A stretch of DNA of 64,000 nt from Blastobasis lacticolella (GCA_905147135.1 LR990041.1:11531907-11595906); one strand, 5' to 3'. Positions 32,645 through 43,544 are shown, counted from the stretch's first letter. Numbers and translations are program-made. Notes: generated by a model from the letters alone, not told the origin.

Positions 32645-32970
32645 TGGCTGCAGATGAAAGATATTATAATGAGTATGTGTCTTACCCTGGCGTTGGGCTG
32701 CGGCATGAGGTTTTTTATACTAGAACTGAGAAAGCCTTGGAGAGCTCAGTTAAAAAGAAAAGAGGTTTTATTTTTACGACATTTTGTGGCTCTTTTCACC
32801 ATTGAATGGAAGAGTTAAGACATCCTCTCGAAAATACTTTAAAACAGCAAACAGACAAGTAGCACAAGCATTAAAAGTAAAACAAATTAAACTGAAAGTA
32901 TTAGGTCTTAAGATAAATTACTCAAAGCAGTCCACGGCTGGCTTCCTCCTCAATAATGAAGCATATTGTC
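32645..32970. other. No feature recognised
   Basis: AT-rich sequence; the short frames lack domains. Confidence 0.4.
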
Positions 32971-32974
32971 ATAA

Positions 32975-33070
32975 TTAATATCCACGCTCCCCAGCGAGTT
33001 GGAGATTGCAGTCTTGGAAATATCTACACTACAACACAGAGAAAAAGAAGTTGCCCATTTTATGGTTTTA
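32975..33070 (+). repeat. Family A repeat fragment
   Basis: TTAATATCCACGCTCCCCAG, CGAGTTGGAGATTGCAGTC and later TTGCCCATTTTATGG follow the middle of family A (AATCTCCACGCTTGGC, GGTTGGAGATCGCAG, CTGCCCATTTTCC). Confidence 0.5.
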
Positions 33071-33180
33071 TGCAGTTAGGGAGATTGAGTGACTATATCC
33101 TTTGTTGCTACAGCACACGACTACGACGAGTATGTACCTAAGTGGCCAGACAGCCGTTGGTTTTGCCACATCTAACTTTA

Positions 33181-33370
33181 TTAGATTTTTAGATTTAGAC
33201 TTATTTATTCACAAAAACATTACAATCTACAATACAGCACATTGGTAAACCTCTTTTAGGTTTGTTTCAACAATAATTTCGCCTTTGCCATCACACATAC
33301 AATATTAATAAGTACTTATACTGTTACTTCATTACATAATTTCTACACACCTATAATAATTACTACACAC
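33181..33370 (-). mobile_element. Possible LINE 3' end, reversed
   Basis: TTAGACTTATTTATTCACAA with AAACATTACAATC resembles the reversed tail regions of lepidopteran LINEs (T-rich start). No coding remnant is visible. Confidence 0.3.
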
Positions 33371-33428
33371 AGTTACACACATACTGTCACGCCTTTCCCC
33401 GTATTCCGGTACTTTGCCTACACATTAT

Positions 33429-33498
33429 CATAGGAAGTTTCCTATGGAATGTGCAATAAGTCAAGATACCCAGTATTATGTACCTTAACTTATTGCAC
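33429..33498. repeat. Two adjacent hairpins
   Basis: CATAGGAA-GT-TTCCTATG (33429-33446, 8-bp arms) is followed by a longer hairpin. GTGCAATAAGTCAAGATAC (33451-33469) pairs with GTACCTTAACTTATTGCAC (33480-33498) over 19 bp with two mismatches and a 10-base loop. No known element was matched. Confidence 0.7.
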
Positions 33499-33499
33499 T

Positions 33500-34095
33500 T
33501 AGAAGTGATATAAATTTATAACTGACCATATACCCTATTTGTCAAGTATTAAAAATGTATTTTATAATAAAAACTATTGAATGATAACTACATACCGTTA
33601 CCGCTCCTACTATGAAGTTCTGCTATAACAATGTAGTATATAGAGGGTTATTAAGTTCAATTTTCTATTTAGATGCAGCCATAAATTAACGTTGAGATTC
33701 TAGAAAAATCGTCGTCTCGTCGTCGCATCGATCGGATGATCCATCCATAACGCGGGCGCGCAATCAGTGAACCAAATAGGAAATTAAAATCATCAATCAA
33801 ACCAAAAATACAAAAGCCCCGTTTCCCATTGTCGCCGATATGTTTGCGCAAAAACGACTTTGTCGCAGCACAGTCAAAGTAATAAAAAATCCATCGCGGA
33901 TGCGTGTGAAACTAGATAGGCCGCTGTACTGGAGCAAGATTACAACTCGTGCAAAGTTCATTCGAAATTTTAGTAGAGCTACAACTCTGTAAAGATCAAT
34001 CAAAATCCGTTCTATTTAGTAGTGTTTACGGGAAAGTATATAACAAATCTCACAAACTTTCACATTTAAAGGTAAAATCTGTGTATTACTTTTAT
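33500..34095. other. No feature recognised
   Basis: AT-rich, with a moderately GC-rich patch at 33695-33770. No gene or repeat was assigned. Confidence 0.4.
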
Positions 34096-34104
34096 TAATT
34101 TTTT

Positions 34105-34462
34105 ATTTCATATTCACGTCAATATCCCCGTTGTGCTCTCGCGCGCGAACGCCCGGGGTCCACCTTCACCATGATCCAGGATTTGGCAGATCAAGTAATT
34201 ACAGTGGACCGACTGCCATTTGACCTTCGTGACCCTGGTAACAGGGAAATCTGCCCAGATTGGATCATGATTACACATTCAGTCGCCTTAATGTGCAGGT
34301 TTCATCACGATGTTTTCCCTCACCGTAAGAGTATCGGTAGTGTTGAACTTGTTATACATAACTTAGAAAAAGGTCATTGGTATATGGCGGCATTCGGGAT
34401 CGAACTCGGTACCTCTGGCTCACGAGTCGGACCCTTTAATCATTAGGCCATGGACGCTCTAT
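34105..34462 (-). mobile_element. tRNA-derived SINE, near full length
   Basis: Read on the minus strand it opens with a tRNA-like head: GGCCTAATGATTAAAGG (decayed A box) and GAGTTCGATCCCG (B-box region, GAGTTCGATCC against GGTTCGAATCC), then the body with CTTACGGTGAGGGAAAACAT, CGTGATGAAACCTGCACATT, GTCCACTGTAATTACTTGAT and CCCGGGCGTTCGCGCGCGAG, ending GATATTGACGTG. Length is about 355 bp. The anticodon-arm region reads ACTCGTGAG. The parent tRNA is uncertain, possibly threonine (CGT). Confidence 0.85.
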
Positions 34463-34464
34463 TA

Positions 34465-34965
34465 ATATTTCATTTAATATACAACATAAATTAGATAATA
34501 AGGAATTGTTAGTAAAATAATATACCATTCTCGTTAATATGGTAATTTAGTACTAATATAGATACTCACTTGCTCTCCCCAGCGGTTTCACTATACTCCA
34601 ACAACCCACACAAGAAAATATCGACGGAATTTTATCTGGAGATTCGTTATCTTTTTTATATAATTCGTAATCATTCATCCATTTTAATAGGTGATTTTAC
34701 TCGGAAGAAGTGCTTACTCCCGATGTAAGATTTTCCATAATACGTTTCAGAGTTTATGTCCATAATTTCCATAACAAAATACCTGTCTCACAAGTATTCA
34801 ATAAACTGCAAACTGGAAATAGGGCAAATATTTTACCTATTTAAATAATTATAGTAATGTTTTCATTGGTAGGTAGTTTTAATATGTAATTCTATGTTAT
34901 TTAAGTTGTAAATAAACTGCAAACCAAATATTCTTTCCCGCAAATTTCTCCAGCATCAATTATGC
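34465..34965. other. No feature recognised
   Basis: AT-rich sequence; nothing assigned. Confidence 0.4.
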
Positions 34966-34969
34966 CTTC

Positions 34970-35660
34970 CAGGGACTATATGGCCGCGGTAAAAGACCTC
35001 CGCGCTTTGTGATAGGACACGTAATACGCTCACAATTGGTTATTGCGCTGCAATGACTGTGCGGTTTGGCGGGATGACGCTTCCAGGGAAAATGGATCAG
35101 GATCATCGCTTCGGTTTTTGTATACCGCTGGTTGCCTTTCAGGACGCGAGAGTGAGGGCGGAAACATACGCGGTATATGAGCGTATACGTTCCGATGGAG
35201 CGTTTTTTTCAGTGAGGTTCTACTATGCGTGGACCAGGTTTAATTTCGGCGGTGGCCGGCGATGGTTGCTAACCATGCCGTGAATCACGTGTTAGTTAGC
35301 CTCTTTATACATGTTCATTGATTTCACCTGTAGGCCTTATGAGTAGTTTCAGGTATTCAATGATAATATCGGTCGGGTATTTATAAATCTCATGCGTAGC
35401 GTGCCAAGCGAGATTTTGAAAGATGTATCGAATAAACGGCCTCCAAAATATACGCTCGATGTGGCTTTCAAGGCCACTAAAGTTGTTCAAAGTTTTACAG
35501 TCTGAAATATGTAGCAGATCTTTGGAAGCCCTGTTAAGGTCTTGCGATAGATCTGGGGCTATCTGGGTCAAATAAACAAAAGGCACGAAGTTGGTAACAA
35601 TCTCGGGTCGCATGTCGGGGGGCGGGCGGGGGCGAGTTTATCGCAAATTTATTCAAATTT
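34970..35660. promoter_or_regulatory. Unassigned GC-rich and mixed block, possible regulatory DNA
   Basis: 34975-35290 is GC-moderate with a 76-codon frame (35053-35283) without a known domain. 35305-35613 has a 102-codon minus-strand frame, also unrecognised. The end holds GGGGGGCGGGCGGGGGCGAG beside TTATCGCAAATTTATTCAAA, the G/C-block plus AT-motif pattern seen elsewhere. Confidence 0.2.
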
Positions 35661-35867
35661 GATTAATAGCAAACAGCAGCGCGAGATCCGAGTCGCGATG
35701 TCGAGTCATCGCCCAACCGAATTCTTCGAGACATTAAACCGCCGGGGCACGCGTGTGTTGTACCTCGAACGTTTTTGCCTCTGCTTTTCGCCAATATCTT
35801 CATATATGTACTTATGTGACATAGAGGTAGAATGGAAAAAAGTTGTATAAAAACTAAAACCGCGGTC

Positions 35868-35978
35868 GGCAACGCGTGGGTGATGCCTCTGGTATTGCAA
35901 ACGTCCATAGGCTGCGGTGACTGCTTACCATCAGGCAGGCCGTAAGCTTGTTTGCCACCTTGGTGGCATAAAAAAAAA
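35868..35978 (-). repeat. Dispersed repeat, family B variant
   Basis: On the plus strand: CGGTCGGCAACGCGTGGGTG, ATGCCTCTGGTATTGCAAAC, GTCCATAGGCTGCGGTGACT, GCTTACCATCAGGCAGGCCG, GCTTGTTTGCCACCTTGGTG and an A run. It has the layout of family B in reverse but is clearly a different subfamily. Confidence 0.65.
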
Positions 35979-35984
35979 CCTCGA

Positions 35985-36107
35985 CTGCTATTAAACACTG
36001 CAAAGTAATAACAAAGCAGATCACTAAATAGGTTAGTATATAATGCAATATTGTTTTATGGCTGAAATTTGTTGTATATGCCTAATAAATAAAATAAAAT
36101 AAAATAA
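35985..36107 (+). mobile_element. LINE-like 3' end with AAAAT tail
   Basis: ATGCCTAATAAATAAAATAA followed by AATAAAATAATGAT is a typical LINE tail. The upstream 90 bases carry no coding frame. Confidence 0.4.
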
Positions 36108-36214
36108 TGATAACCTAGCTGTAACTATATGGATACCCCTCGACGCAAAATGACCTAAACGCATACTGACCTAAATGCATCTTCAATCGAATACAGAAGG
36201 ACTTGACTGCAAAA

Positions 36215-36625
36215 CTGACGTATGAAGAACAAGAACGCTACTGGCCGTAACGGAATATCCATAGAAACCTATAAAATAATGGTGATCCAGGGTGTACACC
36301 TGCTCAGTAACCTGTCCAACAGGATTTCACGACCTGTAGAAGACTTTGGACAGTGTTCCTTGAGAGGTAATCTGGTGGGCTCTAGCTTTTGTAGGTCCTT
36401 GTGACACACGTAAAGAAAGTGTTTACTACACGAATGTACGGAGTTACGCAGCTTGAGCCAGTCCGTAACGAGCACATCCGTGGCACTCTTGGTGTCACAG
36501 ACATCGCTTATAAGATCGAAGAGGTATGCCTGAGCCGCGACCGGGTGAAATGGAGAAAGATGAGTAGGAAAGCGGACCTTGGCAGAATCTGTGATTGTTT
36601 GCTCTGATGATGATAATTAAGACCT
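36215..36625 (+). pseudogene. RTE-type LINE, internally deleted
   Basis: The plus strand opens with KNKNATGRNGISIETYKIM (RTE: KN-KA-GPD-I--E--K), then a GTAGAAGACTTTGGACAGTG stretch that is a decayed KAFDSVP motif with GGTAATCTGGTGGGCTC. At 36401-36607 it reads YGVTQLEPVRNEHIRGTLGV, TDIAYKIEEVCLS, then jumps to VKWRKMSRKADLG. The catalytic palm and the RLRW-GHV segment are missing. It shows how far RTE copies are deleted here. Confidence 0.8.
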
Positions 36626-36629
36626 TATG

Positions 36630-37015
36630 CGACCCATACGCATATGCGGTAAAGGAATGGCAACTTGGTATATTACAGAAATATATATTTAATGGCCGTG
36701 TGGTGTGCAGCCTCTTCAACTCATGGTAAAAACATTTTATTTATGGAACTGTAGTATATTTACGTTGATAGTACACCTACCCTCATTGTACTTATAAAAA
36801 TACTTAATTTTATTATTTATTTCAGTCGACATTTCCGACCGTAACCAAGATATATTTTCCCAACATCCGCAGTCTCAACGCGCCGTCCGCGCCGTCATGC
36901 CGAGTTCTTTCATCGAAGCAAGGGTTCGCAATCCTCAGTGATTCGACAGTTTCCATTGAAAACTTTATTCGAAGATTACTCCTCCTGTATAAATGTAATA
37001 AGCTTTGCAGTGACG
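36630..37015. other. No gene called; weak exon-like stretch
   Basis: Around 36826 an acceptor-like ATTTATTTCAG is followed by a GC-richer stretch to about 36940 that is open in two frames. See the hunt list; not strong enough to annotate. Confidence 0.25.
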
Positions 37016-37019
37016 AGAT

Positions 37020-37120
37020 TAGACCCGAATCGCTCCGCCATTAATGTCATTTTCAGTTGCGCGGGGCGGGCGGTTGTTTTGCCCGCGCGGGCGGCGAGGG
37101 CACAATTATTTTGAAAGTCA
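37020..37120. promoter_or_regulatory. GC-rich block beside AATTATTT motif
   Basis: GCGCGGGGCGGGCGGTTGTT and GCCCGCGCGGGCGGCGAGGG are followed by CACAATTATTTTGAAAGTC. A very similar arrangement is at 42390-42465 (CCCGCGCAATTATTTCAAAT). Possible enhancer-type module, inferred. Confidence 0.25.
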
Positions 37121-37124
37121 TTTG

Positions 37125-37675
37125 GTTGCGTAGACGCCAGTAACGACTTCACGATTCGTGATAATAAGCATGTCTTTGACAAGGTGTTATTATTAGATTT
37201 AGTAGGTGTATTACCTATATTAATTAATATCATCCGAATTGGTAATATTAACACAGCTGTTGCATCTTGGGATTTGTTTGATTTGTTGGATTGATAATTT
37301 GATGATTTGAGCAGGCCTATCATGCTCTGCAGTTTATTGTATAGTCACTATTTTAAATCTTATAGAGGAGAGACAGAAACTTTTTCATACAAATCTTAGC
37401 AAAATTGGTTATTTCTCTCTTCGTTACATTCATTCACCAAATTAGTTGACCCCTATCATATGATAATCCATATAACAATATTGACTAAGTGGGTCAGATA
37501 ATTAGATGTATGACTGTACCTGACCAAAACCAAAGTTACTAATGTTACCAAAGTACTAATGCCACCATGGGTCTCTGTCCATTAAAAGTATCTTCAGGCA
37601 CCAGATATTATTTTAAGGAATATTGTTCGTGGGCAATCGGAATTTCAAATTTGAAAAGAAAAAACGCCGGGACCC
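37125..37675. other. No feature recognised
   Basis: AT-rich sequence without recognised content. Confidence 0.4.
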
Positions 37676-37679
37676 AGAT

Positions 37680-38060
37680 TGGAGCCACGGTTTTTTGGCC
37701 ACTTTCATCGAATTAATGATTTTTTAATGCGAAATCCTTTCCATCCACTTTCAAATACATAAAATTAAAGTGAAATCATTATAAAGGCTGTAACACGTAA
37801 AATTGTACGGCAAAAAGCGGAGATCTCTGCGATATATCGAAACTCATTCGCGTCGCGCTTCAACCGAGGCCAAATTTACATGGAATTTTGTGCTTGTAAT
37901 AAAGAATGATGAATTGGCCCGCAATGGTAATTATGGCCAGCACCGAGCCAGCAGCGCCAATGCGAAATTCAATAATTTTATTACGATATTTGGCGTTTTT
38001 TCATGAGCAGATGCAGGAAACTGTCTGCGTTAACGGGACCAGAGCCTGCAACCGGAAAAA
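37680..38060. promoter_or_regulatory. Possible conserved-noncoding-type block
   Basis: Dense short motifs of the homeodomain type: CGAATTAATGATTTTTTAAT, GGTAATTATGGCC, TTTTATTACGATATTTGGCG (Caudal/AbdB-like TTTATTACGAT), with balanced base composition and no open frame. Looks like developmental regulatory DNA, but only a cross-species alignment could show it. Confidence 0.25.
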
Positions 38061-38433
38061 CCAACATTGCATTCATTAATTAAAGGCATAATCCATGTTC
38101 TGTCCAGACCCTGTTCGATTTCGTCCAGCTAAACTCCTCGTAAATTACTCTATGTTAATACTTGATAGGCGAAAATTGCAGTCGCTGGAGACAATGAATC
38201 CGTTCCCGAATGGAAGCCCACCATGGCCACGATCTTCAGACATGAGGGACCGACCTGAGAGAGACAGCCGAAAATCAATGAAATAAGTTTTCATATTGAT
38301 ATTTTTTGTTAGGTAACTAGGTCGTAAAAACTTTGCGTCCTTGAAGAATTTTTCTTACAATTTTTTAGTAATTAGTTTTATTGCACAATGTAGATTCCTG
38401 ATTACGTGTGTAAAAAGGTAAAAAAAAATCCTT

Positions 38434-38607
38434 AAAAGCACATACGTGAGTGGTATTAAAATATTTAATAATTTACCTTATGAAATAAAAAAGTTGGATG
38501 GTATCAAATTTAAATTAACACTTAAAGATTGGCGGTTACAAAAGTCGTTCTACAGTCTATCTGAATTCTATAATTATAGAAATACTACCTACATTGTTAA
38601 TTTCTAA
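38434..38607 (+). pseudogene. CR1/Jockey-type LINE, C-terminal end
   Basis: An open stretch of 57 codons ends at TAA 38605-38607. It reads VSGIKIFNNLPYEIKKLDG, then LTLKDW and QKSFYSLSEFYNY. The G-K-FN-LP--IK, F---LK-WL and FYS--EF order is the conserved last block of CR1/Jockey-group reverse transcriptases. It is the most intact coding end of its kind in the window. The 3' region runs to about 38830 and ends in a (TTTCTA)n repeat typical of these elements. Confidence 0.75.
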
Positions 38608-38830
38608 AAATGTTTAGGCTTTGTTTTTAGATTTAGATTATTATTATGTTAAAAACTTTTATCTACTTTTAAAAGTGTTAAAATGGCAGCTACTTGTCTG
38701 TTTTAGTCTTAGCTTATTTATAATAGGTACTATACCTAGAATATTGTACGTCCGAAATGGGCAACACCTAATAAGAAATTATTGTCAGTGTCATACAATT
38801 AAAGATTTCTATTTCTATTTCTATTTTAAT
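38608..38830 (+). mobile_element. 3' untranslated part of the preceding LINE
   Basis: AT-rich sequence linking the stop codon at 38607 to GATTTCTATTTCTATTTCTA, a simple-repeat tail. It defines the 3' terminus of the element. Confidence 0.6.
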
Positions 38831-38834
38831 AGGT

Positions 38835-39295
38835 ATTACAACCACTGAGTGGACAACCTTGTGCATTAATTGTTCCAATGCCGTCTAGAGGAGCCACACT
38901 GCTCTGGCAGCCCTCGGAAGCATGTGTATTGTGTATTGTATGGCTAAATGGTTTTTTGTGGTGGTAATTGGATTCCGTTGCCGCTGATTTAGAGGCCGGT
39001 TGAGGCATGGATGTTTGTCACGATACCATTTCGCCACCGCGATTATTTGCTGAACCTCGCTTTCCTTTTGACATGTGAAAAACTACGTGCTACAAGAGTT
39101 ATGGGCGAACGCCTCTGAGGAAAAATCTGGTCGAGTTTGGGTTTTAAGGTTAAAAATTTAGGGGTTATTTAATCTTCTCTTGATTTAATTGTTTGTCAGG
39201 TTACTTTCGAATTGAGCATTGTCTTTGTTGTATTTTACTCTAGACATACGTTTATTTTTAAATCTTCAACTAATCACAAATTTAATTTTTTTTTG
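38835..39295. other. No feature recognised
   Basis: Mixed sequence without a credible gene or recognised repeat. Confidence 0.4.
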
Positions 39296-39299
39296 AATG

Positions 39300-39430
39300 C
39301 ATGAATGATTGAACACTTTATTATATAAATACAGGATACAAACGGTACATATCGGTAGTCTCGCTTAAAGCGATTTCTTCCAGGCAACAATTGGGTAGCG
39401 AACTATGAATAGGGACATGTTTATACAGAA
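39300..39430 (-). mobile_element. LINE 3' untranslated fragment, reversed
   Basis: GAACACTTTATTATATAAAT, GTAGTCTCGCTTAAAGCGAT and TTCTTCCAGGCAAC match, in order, the copy at 56195-56312 (GAACTCTTTATTGTACATTT, CGGTCTTATCGCCAATAGCG, ATCTCT). I know this GCGATCTCTTCCAGGCAAC phrase from lepidopteran LINE 3' regions. The clade is uncertain. Confidence 0.5.
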
Positions 39431-39434
39431 TAGC

Positions 39435-40055
39435 CCGTTCAGTAAAATGACATGTTGTTGTATATTTGAAATTGCTAATAAAATTATACATACAAAAACA
39501 CTATACTTACATAAGTACATATAATATCATCAAGTAGTATTTCTTTGTAATAAGACTTCAGTCTGATTCATAAACTCTAAAAAATACCATCTGTACAGGG
39601 AATTTTACTGTAAATGCTGGCTTAACACCAGTGGGAAGTCCACTGGTCTCTACTCGTTTTTTCCCAATGGAATGAGGAACGATGCAGTAGGAACGGACCA
39701 CTTCATTTAATATACGCTAGGTGCACTTTCACTATGCAGCTGACTGTACCTATAATAAAATAACAAGGTCCGTATGGTCGTTAGTAAAGAAGCTAACGAT
39801 CTTTACTTTATGTTTTATTGCACATCATGTCGGATTGTGGTATCAAAAACAACTTAGTTGCCATTTGAAACCAATTTTTCGTCCTAATGCTTATGTTACC
39901 TGTGGTTGTTTCGCAAATAACTCATGGCCTAATTGTGCCCTAGAGGCTGGGATGACTTATTGTTATTATATTACTTTTTAATATAGTACTTAAATTATAT
40001 TAAATCTTATGGTAGGTGTTCAGCCCGTTTGAGTTACCATTGGGAAGTTTAATAA
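39435..40055. other. No feature recognised
   Basis: AT-rich sequence. An 86-codon frame at 39721-39981 has no recognisable domain. Confidence 0.35.
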
Positions 40056-40060
40056 GCAAC

Positions 40061-40200
40061 TAGCTTTTGACCGCGACTTCGTGTGAATAGTTTTTATGAC
40101 AGTTTAGCTTTTGCCCTAGTTATCATTTTAAATGACCTCGTAATGTATGAATGCTGAAAAATCTGTTCAGTACCTTTTACGTGATTTGCGAACAGATAGA
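40061..40200 (-). mobile_element. Helitron-like 3' end fragment
   Basis: AACTAGCTTTTGACCGCGAC with TTCGTGTGAATAG is the reversed terminus shared with 11937. Further in, TCTGTTCAGTACCTTTTACG and ACAGATAGACAAACCGACAG are decayed internal phrases of this repeat group. Confidence 0.5.
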
Positions 40201-40555
40201 CAAACCGACAGAAAAATTCCAAAAAAAATTTAAATATATTTTTTACTCGCTCATTAATAGTTTTTTAATAGTATTATACTTACTTAGTAGAATAATTACA
40301 CACTTTCTATGTCAGAAGGTCAAGCATTTACAAATCTATTTAGGTACACGGTAACGTATAGACTGATTCTTGTAACAAAATACATTAAAAACCTATTTCG
40401 TGCCCCGCTCTCACAACATTTAGTGGATATTTCGAAGGATGCCATATAGAGGAAATAATGACTTTACATTCAGCAGCGAACCATGGAGGTGATATCTGTG
40501 ACTATAATGTATAGACATGATTTCGCGACGCTTATTTACACTTTAACTGTAAACT

Positions 40556-40700
40556 GGCTGGCTATAAACCTTCGTCTTTAATCACTCTATTTATTGTTGA
40601 AAACCGCAATAAAATCCGTTGCGTAGTTTAAAAGATCTAAACGTACATACATATTTACAGAGGGACATACGGCGGGAAGCGACTTTGTTTTGCTATGTAT
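40556..40700 (-). mobile_element. Helitron-like repeat, 5' part
   Basis: Reversed copy: TATAAACCTTCGTCTTTAAT, CACTCTATTTATTGTTGAAA, ACCGCAATAAAATCCGTTGC with GTAGTTTAAAAGATCT, and CATACGGCGGGAAGCGACTT. This is the complement of the 4765 and 14625 copies in the same order. Confidence 0.65.
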
Positions 40701-40704
40701 AGAT

Positions 40705-41710
40705 TATGAAACGGATGTGTATGTTTGTAGTTAAGGATAATGGACGTAATCTACAAAACCACTGAACCGATTTAGATTCTTTCACAAAAAGGAAGCTACG
40801 TTCTTTGCGATTGTCACGTGGTACTTTTTAACCTGGAAAATCAAACTTTCTATGTTTAGGTCAAGATCTTTGGATCCTACAAAATATTTGAATGTTTCAA
40901 AGATCCAAACAGTTTATATATAACGTTGTAGATTTATGATGGCAGTGACACGTTTTGTTTGAAGAACTATATAATGTGTACAGTAATTTCACAAAGATTT
41001 ACAATTTTTTACAAGAAATACTACAGACGTAATATTAGTTCACTTTCGAGTAAGGTATAAAAAAAAAACGCCTATTGCTTTTTCTGTTGTCAATTAGAAG
41101 TATCCATTGTATTCTTTTTAAAAAGTGTTTTCATTCATCCACGTTGGCATAACTTGACAACACAATTAGGGACCAAAAACTTTAGCCAGCCCCAAAAATC
41201 GCTAACAGTCGAACCGGATTGTATAATGCATTGTTCGAATCACGTCACCCACAACACCTAACTAGCTTCCATAACTAATTCTTCCTACAGTTTTTCGCAT
41301 ACATATGGCAGCAACATAGCTCCGGGCGCTTCGGAGCGGCTAGGAAACCTCGTTAGAAAGGGTATCCCGATGCATGTTTTAAAATAATCAGCTTCCGTGC
41401 TAATTCTTAATTTACTGCTTGGGTGGTGGCAGCGATAATTCGATTCCGCCGGGCGATGCGGGTAGCACGGCAAAAACTAGCCGGACCCAGGTAGCGGGCG
41501 GCATCTCTCGCCGATAATTACTGTGTTAGAAACATCAGCTTATACCTAGGCTGCCAAAATCACGCTTTCAGGTTTCAGAAACTTAGCCAGTACTTGAAAG
41601 ATTGAGAATAAATGTTGAGGCAGCGATCAAGCGGAACAAAGGCTCGGTCTTTGCGAGAGATTTGTTGATTGAGCAGAGGCAGTGGACGGGACGAAAACGG
41701 ATGACGGCAG
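40705..41710. other. No gene; weak repeat traces
   Basis: 40740-40800 (CAAAACCACTGAACCGATTT) is a transposon-like phrase. The rest is AT-rich with a GC-richer patch at 41440-41520. Confidence 0.35.
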
Positions 41711-41715
41711 AGTTG

Positions 41716-41805
41716 TTGTATAACTCAGAAAAAGTCATGAGGACTTTGAGGATCGAACCCGGTAGCTCTGGTTTACGAGTCCAACCCGCATATTGGTATC
41801 TGTTT
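41716..41805 (-). mobile_element. tRNA-derived SINE, head fragment
   Basis: TATAACTCAGAAAAAGTCAT, GGATCGAACCCGGTAGCTCT and GGTTTACGAGTCCAACCCG are the reversed B box and anticodon-arm part of the SINE head. The element stops before the A box and is joined to the next copy after about a dozen bases. Confidence 0.7.
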
Positions 41806-41817
41806 GTGCATATAATA

Positions 41818-42170
41818 ATCATCTTGGCGTTAATGTCCCGTTTGTGCCCTCGCGCACGAGGGACCGGGCTCCGCCTTGACCATGATCCACGATTTGGCAG
41901 ATCAGATAATTACAGTGGACCGACTACCATCTGACCGTGACCCCGATACCAGGGGTACCTGACCAGATTAGATCATGGTTACACATTCAATCGCCTGAAT
42001 GTGCAGGTTGCATCGCGATTGTTCCCTCACCGTAAGAGCATCAGCGTTAGCGTTCAATTCAAAAAAGAGTCATTGGTACATGACAGCGAAGAGAAAGAAA
42101 GCGAGAAGCAAAAAGAGTTATTGGTACGAGTCGAATACCTTCACCACTCGGCCACCGACGCTCCTGTATG
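41818..42170 (-). mobile_element. tRNA-derived SINE with altered head
   Basis: It starts ATCATCTTGGCGTTAATGTC and carries GTGCCCTCGCGCACGAGGGA, GACCATGATCCACGATTTGG, CACATTCAATCGCCTGAATG and CCCTCACCGTAAGAGCATC. At the right end CACTCGGCCACCGACGCTCC keeps the A box. The B-box segment is replaced by a purine-rich insert (about 42088-42118), flanked by two versions of AAAGAGTCATTGGTAC, so it looks like a local duplication. It forms a tandem pair with 41716-41805. Confidence 0.8.
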
Positions 42171-42249
42171 AGTAGAGAGAAGTACGTAAATAGATTAAAT
42201 CATACCTACTATCTACATAGTAAATTCAGCGTACAAAGGGAGCGCTTAT

Positions 42250-42480
42250 TTCATTTACGCCGGTGTATCGAAAGGGTTTAATGAAAACTAAGCGGAGTGG
42301 AGTGGGCTAATAGTGCACCTTCCTGAGCGATAGTGATCTTTAATATTGTATGAGTGGTGAAAACATTAAAATGAGACGGCGGAGCGCTATGGCGGCCGGC
42401 GGAAGCCGCGCCCGCCCGCCTGCGCCCCGCCCGCGCAATTATTTCAAATATCGAATGAGTTTCCACTACTCCATTATTGT
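42250..42480. promoter_or_regulatory. GC-rich block beside AATTATTT motif
   Basis: GACGGCGGAGCGCTATGGCG, CCGCGCCCGCCCGCCTGCGC and CCCGCGCAATTATTTCAAAT with ATCGAATGAGTTTCC. This repeats the pattern at 37020-37120. Regulatory role is inferred. Confidence 0.25.
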
Positions 42481-42484
42481 GTTT

Positions 42485-43535
42485 TAATTTTTTTTTAATT
42501 AATTATTCAGCCAGACTTTAAGTGATGAGCGCATCTGAATGAGAAGATTCTTGTGTAAAACGGAGTAATTTGAATTTCGTGAGGTTTTTAAATATGTTTG
42601 CCTGATTTTTTTTTTCTGAAATACAATCTAATTTTTAGACCATGCTCCGTTTTAATCTACAGTGGCATAGGTACAGATAATGGCCGCTACGCACTTGCGT
42701 GTTATGAAATTGGTGGTTTTCAAATCGTAGCTCGTAACGGATGACCTGTTTGGATGGCATTTTCTCATTTGAAAGCCAGTTTCATCGAGATTTTTCTTCG
42801 CTTTGTTTCATTAAAATCGGTTCTGTAGTTAGTAAACTTGGTCAGAGGTATCAGATATTTTCTGTCGGTAAGGTTATTATTTAATTCTATTTATTGTGAC
42901 TAGTAACTCAGAAAACATGCGGATAAAAGATAAATAATAAATTTAAGATTTTATTGGAATGAGATATCGAAAGGCGTGATTGAAAAATAAATAAATAATG
43001 GAAAGTAGCGTATTGCATTTATAGTCTATATAGAAATGGATAGTGCAATGTTGTGGATGGATATTGACCCTAAACCACTGCCGAGGTAAAACTGATCCAA
43101 GTAGGCATTAGTAATTGAAATAGTACAACCGCACCCGGGATCGCGCTCCCGGGGGCGGGGGGCCGGCCGGCGCTGGGACCCGAACCCCGAAACTTAAACT
43201 TGGGATTCGTTACCTCAAATCTTAGTTAATAATTCTATAAACATCTTTAAACAGGATGTGGTAGGGTACGGAATACGGCGTACCAACAAATCTGTATGAT
43301 TAGGATAGGCTTCAGTGTTTTGAGTTTGATTTAAATATGTAGGTTTTTGTTTGCATGTACGGGGGTTTTCTCAGGTGTAGTAGGTACACGATATTTTTAA
43401 ATGTATCTTCAGTTTTTTTTAAGTAAGTAGAACTAAGCGTCGGCGCACGCATTAGAAATTCATACAATTTTGAGTTGACAGCATAATGCAACCTGTGTCG
43501 CCGACGCTTGATATAATCCATCCAAAAATCTGTTT
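42485..43535. other. No gene; GC-rich patch
   Basis: 43128-43190 is a dense GC patch with CCCGGGATCGCGCTCCCGGG (palindromic arms). 42760-42840 has transposon-like phrases (TTCATTAAAATCGGTTCTGT). No coding region was recognised. Confidence 0.35.
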
Positions 43536-43544
43536 AAGTTGGTT

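Noticed and set aside
43128..43190. Reverse B-box-like CCCGAACCCC in a GC patch, possible tRNA
   Set aside because: No A box at the right spacing and no cloverleaf; more likely a GC-rich island.
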